Made by a program: the position numbers and the translations under genes. From Lachnospiraceae bacterium UBA7598 (GTDB lineage: Bacteria > Bacillota > Clostridia > Lachnospirales > Lachnospiraceae): a DNA stretch of 7,283 nt. Each line of letters begins with the position of its first letter. Position 1 is the stretch's first letter. Location: positions 5,621 through 12,903 of the forward strand of contig DLQV01000085.1 of the NCBI GenBank assembly GCA_002474415.1. The letters run 5' to 3'. Below, piece by piece: positions 6,484 to 7,283 of the stretch. The notes below the pieces were generated by a model. That model was not told where the DNA came from. It did not search any database and saw only the letters and a list, made by a program, of their open reading frames with translations.

Positions 6484-7283
6484 TTACTGTGTTTTCTTTC
6501 TTCTCCACATTCTTACAATCACATCCAAAGATGCAATTGCCGCACAGCAGACAAACAGTACTTTCCATATACCGGAAACCGTCATCTGTACGCCGGTTTT
6601 CGGCACATTATCTTTTTCATCCAAATTTGTTTTTTTAACCGGATCTGTTTTATCTGTTCTATCTGGTTTCGTTGTTTGTGATTCTTTTTCCGGAACAATT
6701 GTCTCTGTCTCCGGTTCCTCACTTACTGACGTTGGAGGCGTTGATGGTGTCTCCGATGGTATTGATGGTGTTGATGGCGTCGTCGGTGGTGTTGATGGCG
6801 TCGTCGGTGGTGTTGATGGTGTCTCCGATGGCGTCGTCGGTGGCGTTGACGGTGGCGTTGACGGTGGCGTCGATGGCGTCGATGGCGTTGATGGTGGAGG
6901 CGTCGATTTCTTCTGATCTTTCATCACGATCTGATTGCCTCCAAAGCCAATGACATTTCCATCGTTTCCAACGGTAAACGAAATGGTCTCCGCCACCACA
7001 TAGCCGTCCGGTGCTGCAGTTTCCGTCAGTGTATATTTGCCCGGTTGTAACATCAATTTGTGTGGCTTTACCGTTCCATCTGCAATTTTTCCGTCATCCC
7101 CGGAAGTCCATGACTCAATCATTTCACCGGTATCCGCATGTTTTACCACCAGTTTTGCCCCCGCAAGTTCACTGCTGTTTGCCGCATCTACCTTGCTGAT
7201 GAAAACCGGATAGGATTTTGGCTTTTCTTCATGCTTCTGATTGGCGACATACAGCTGATACATCTGCGTATCGGTTCCGACAA
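6484..7283 (-). CDS. SpaA/Cna-B type surface protein or pilin with NVPKTG anchor, N-terminal part beyond the window
   Basis: The frame is open at the right edge (the codons before the first ATG at 7263 read VGTDTQ), so the gene is cut at its 5' end and the ATG is probably internal. Numbering from that Met: a SpaA-like beta domain runs about 20-116. FISKVDA carries Lys24 and YTLTETAAPDGY is a perfect E-box with Glu81, the residues that form and catalyse an internal isopeptide bond in this family. The domain ends in IVMKD, where Asp116 may be the acceptor. Residues 120-178 are a Ser/Thr/Pro stalk and 180-218 are charged. NVPKTG (219-224) is the sortase signal, followed by a membrane segment (about 229-248) and the tail RMWRRKK. 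It was probably a long secreted adhesin or pilin subunit, cell-wall linked by the sortase encoded next to it. The number of further domains is unknown. Confidence 0.9.
   Translation of the reverse strand, partial: VGTDTQMYQLYVANQKHEEKPKSYPVFISKVDAANSSELAGAKLVVKHADTGEMIESWTSGDDGKIADGTVKPHKLMLQPGKYTLTETAAPDGYVVAETISFTVGNDGNVIGFGGNQIVMKDQKKSTPPPSTPSTPSTPPSTPPSTPPTTPSETPSTPPTTPSTPPTTPSTPSIPSETPSTPPTSVSEEPETETIVPEKESQTTKPDRTDKTDPVKKTNLDEKDNVPKTGVQMTVSGIWKVLFVCCAAIASLDVIVRMWRRKKTQ
6730..6906 (-). repeat. Low-complexity repeat coding the Ser/Thr/Pro stalk
   Basis: About 177 bases encode only Ser, Thr and Pro, with a few Glu and Ile. The DNA is built from short units. A 21-base unit coding STPPTTP is present in two identical adjacent copies (6770-6790 and 6791-6811), shorter STPP units form the start of the stalk, and SETPSTPPT occurs twice. 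Such a stalk typically spans the cell wall and can be glycosylated. The near-identical units make copy-number change by slippage or recombination likely. Confidence 0.85.

Noticed and set aside
6329..6916. Plus-strand open frame with Gly-Val-Asp repeats
   Set aside because: It is the antisense shadow of the Ser/Thr/Pro stalk and sortase start. The repeats come from the coding strand's tandem units, and there is no credible ribosome site or domain.

Overview
The window is a single strand-biased block: every gene I can support lies on the minus strand. Read in the direction of transcription (from high to low coordinates) it holds the 3' end of a cell-wall-anchored surface protein or pilin gene, a class B-type sortase gene, a promoter with a tRNA-Trp-responsive T-box leader, and a tryptophan biosynthesis operon in the order trpE-trpG-trpC-trpF-trpB-trpA. 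The surface protein gene is cut by the right edge and trpA by the left edge. The T-box leader, the NVPKTG sorting signal, the SpaA/Cna-B type domain and the moderate base composition point to a Gram-positive Firmicute of the class Clostridia, most likely a gut Lachnospiraceae-type organism. That placement is inference from gene style, not a database match.

Region 5664-7283 is the surface module. A SpaA-like domain carries the lysine and E-box glutamate expected for an internal isopeptide bond. It is followed by a Pro/Thr/Ser-rich stalk built on short DNA tandem repeats, then NVPKTG, a membrane segment and a basic tail. Seven bases downstream starts a sortase with the His, Cys and Arg active-site residues, very likely the enzyme that anchors or polymerises the protein before it.

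Region 5238-5660 (423 bases without a protein gene) is filled by the trp promoter (TTGACA, 17 bases, TAAACT) and a T-box riboswitch. In the T-box I can place the basal Stem I helix, a UGG (Trp) specifier, a long Stem III hairpin, the T-box sequence with a UGGC bulge that fits the G discriminator of bacterial tRNA-Trp, and a 13-bp terminator that competes with the antiterminator. Uncharged tRNA-Trp should allow readthrough into trpE.

Region 1-5237 encodes anthranilate synthase (TrpE, TrpG), indole-3-glycerol phosphate synthase (TrpC), phosphoribosylanthranilate isomerase (TrpF) and tryptophan synthase (TrpB, TrpA). Three of the five junctions are ATGA overlaps, so the operon is tightly coupled in translation. 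The main anomaly is that trpD (anthranilate phosphoribosyltransferase) is absent from its usual place between trpG and trpC. Only 32 bases separate those genes, and TrpG has no TrpD fusion. The step from anthranilate to phosphoribosyl-anthranilate must be encoded elsewhere or be missing. I found no mobile element, CRISPR array, tRNA or rRNA gene, and nothing that looks like a wholly unknown system.
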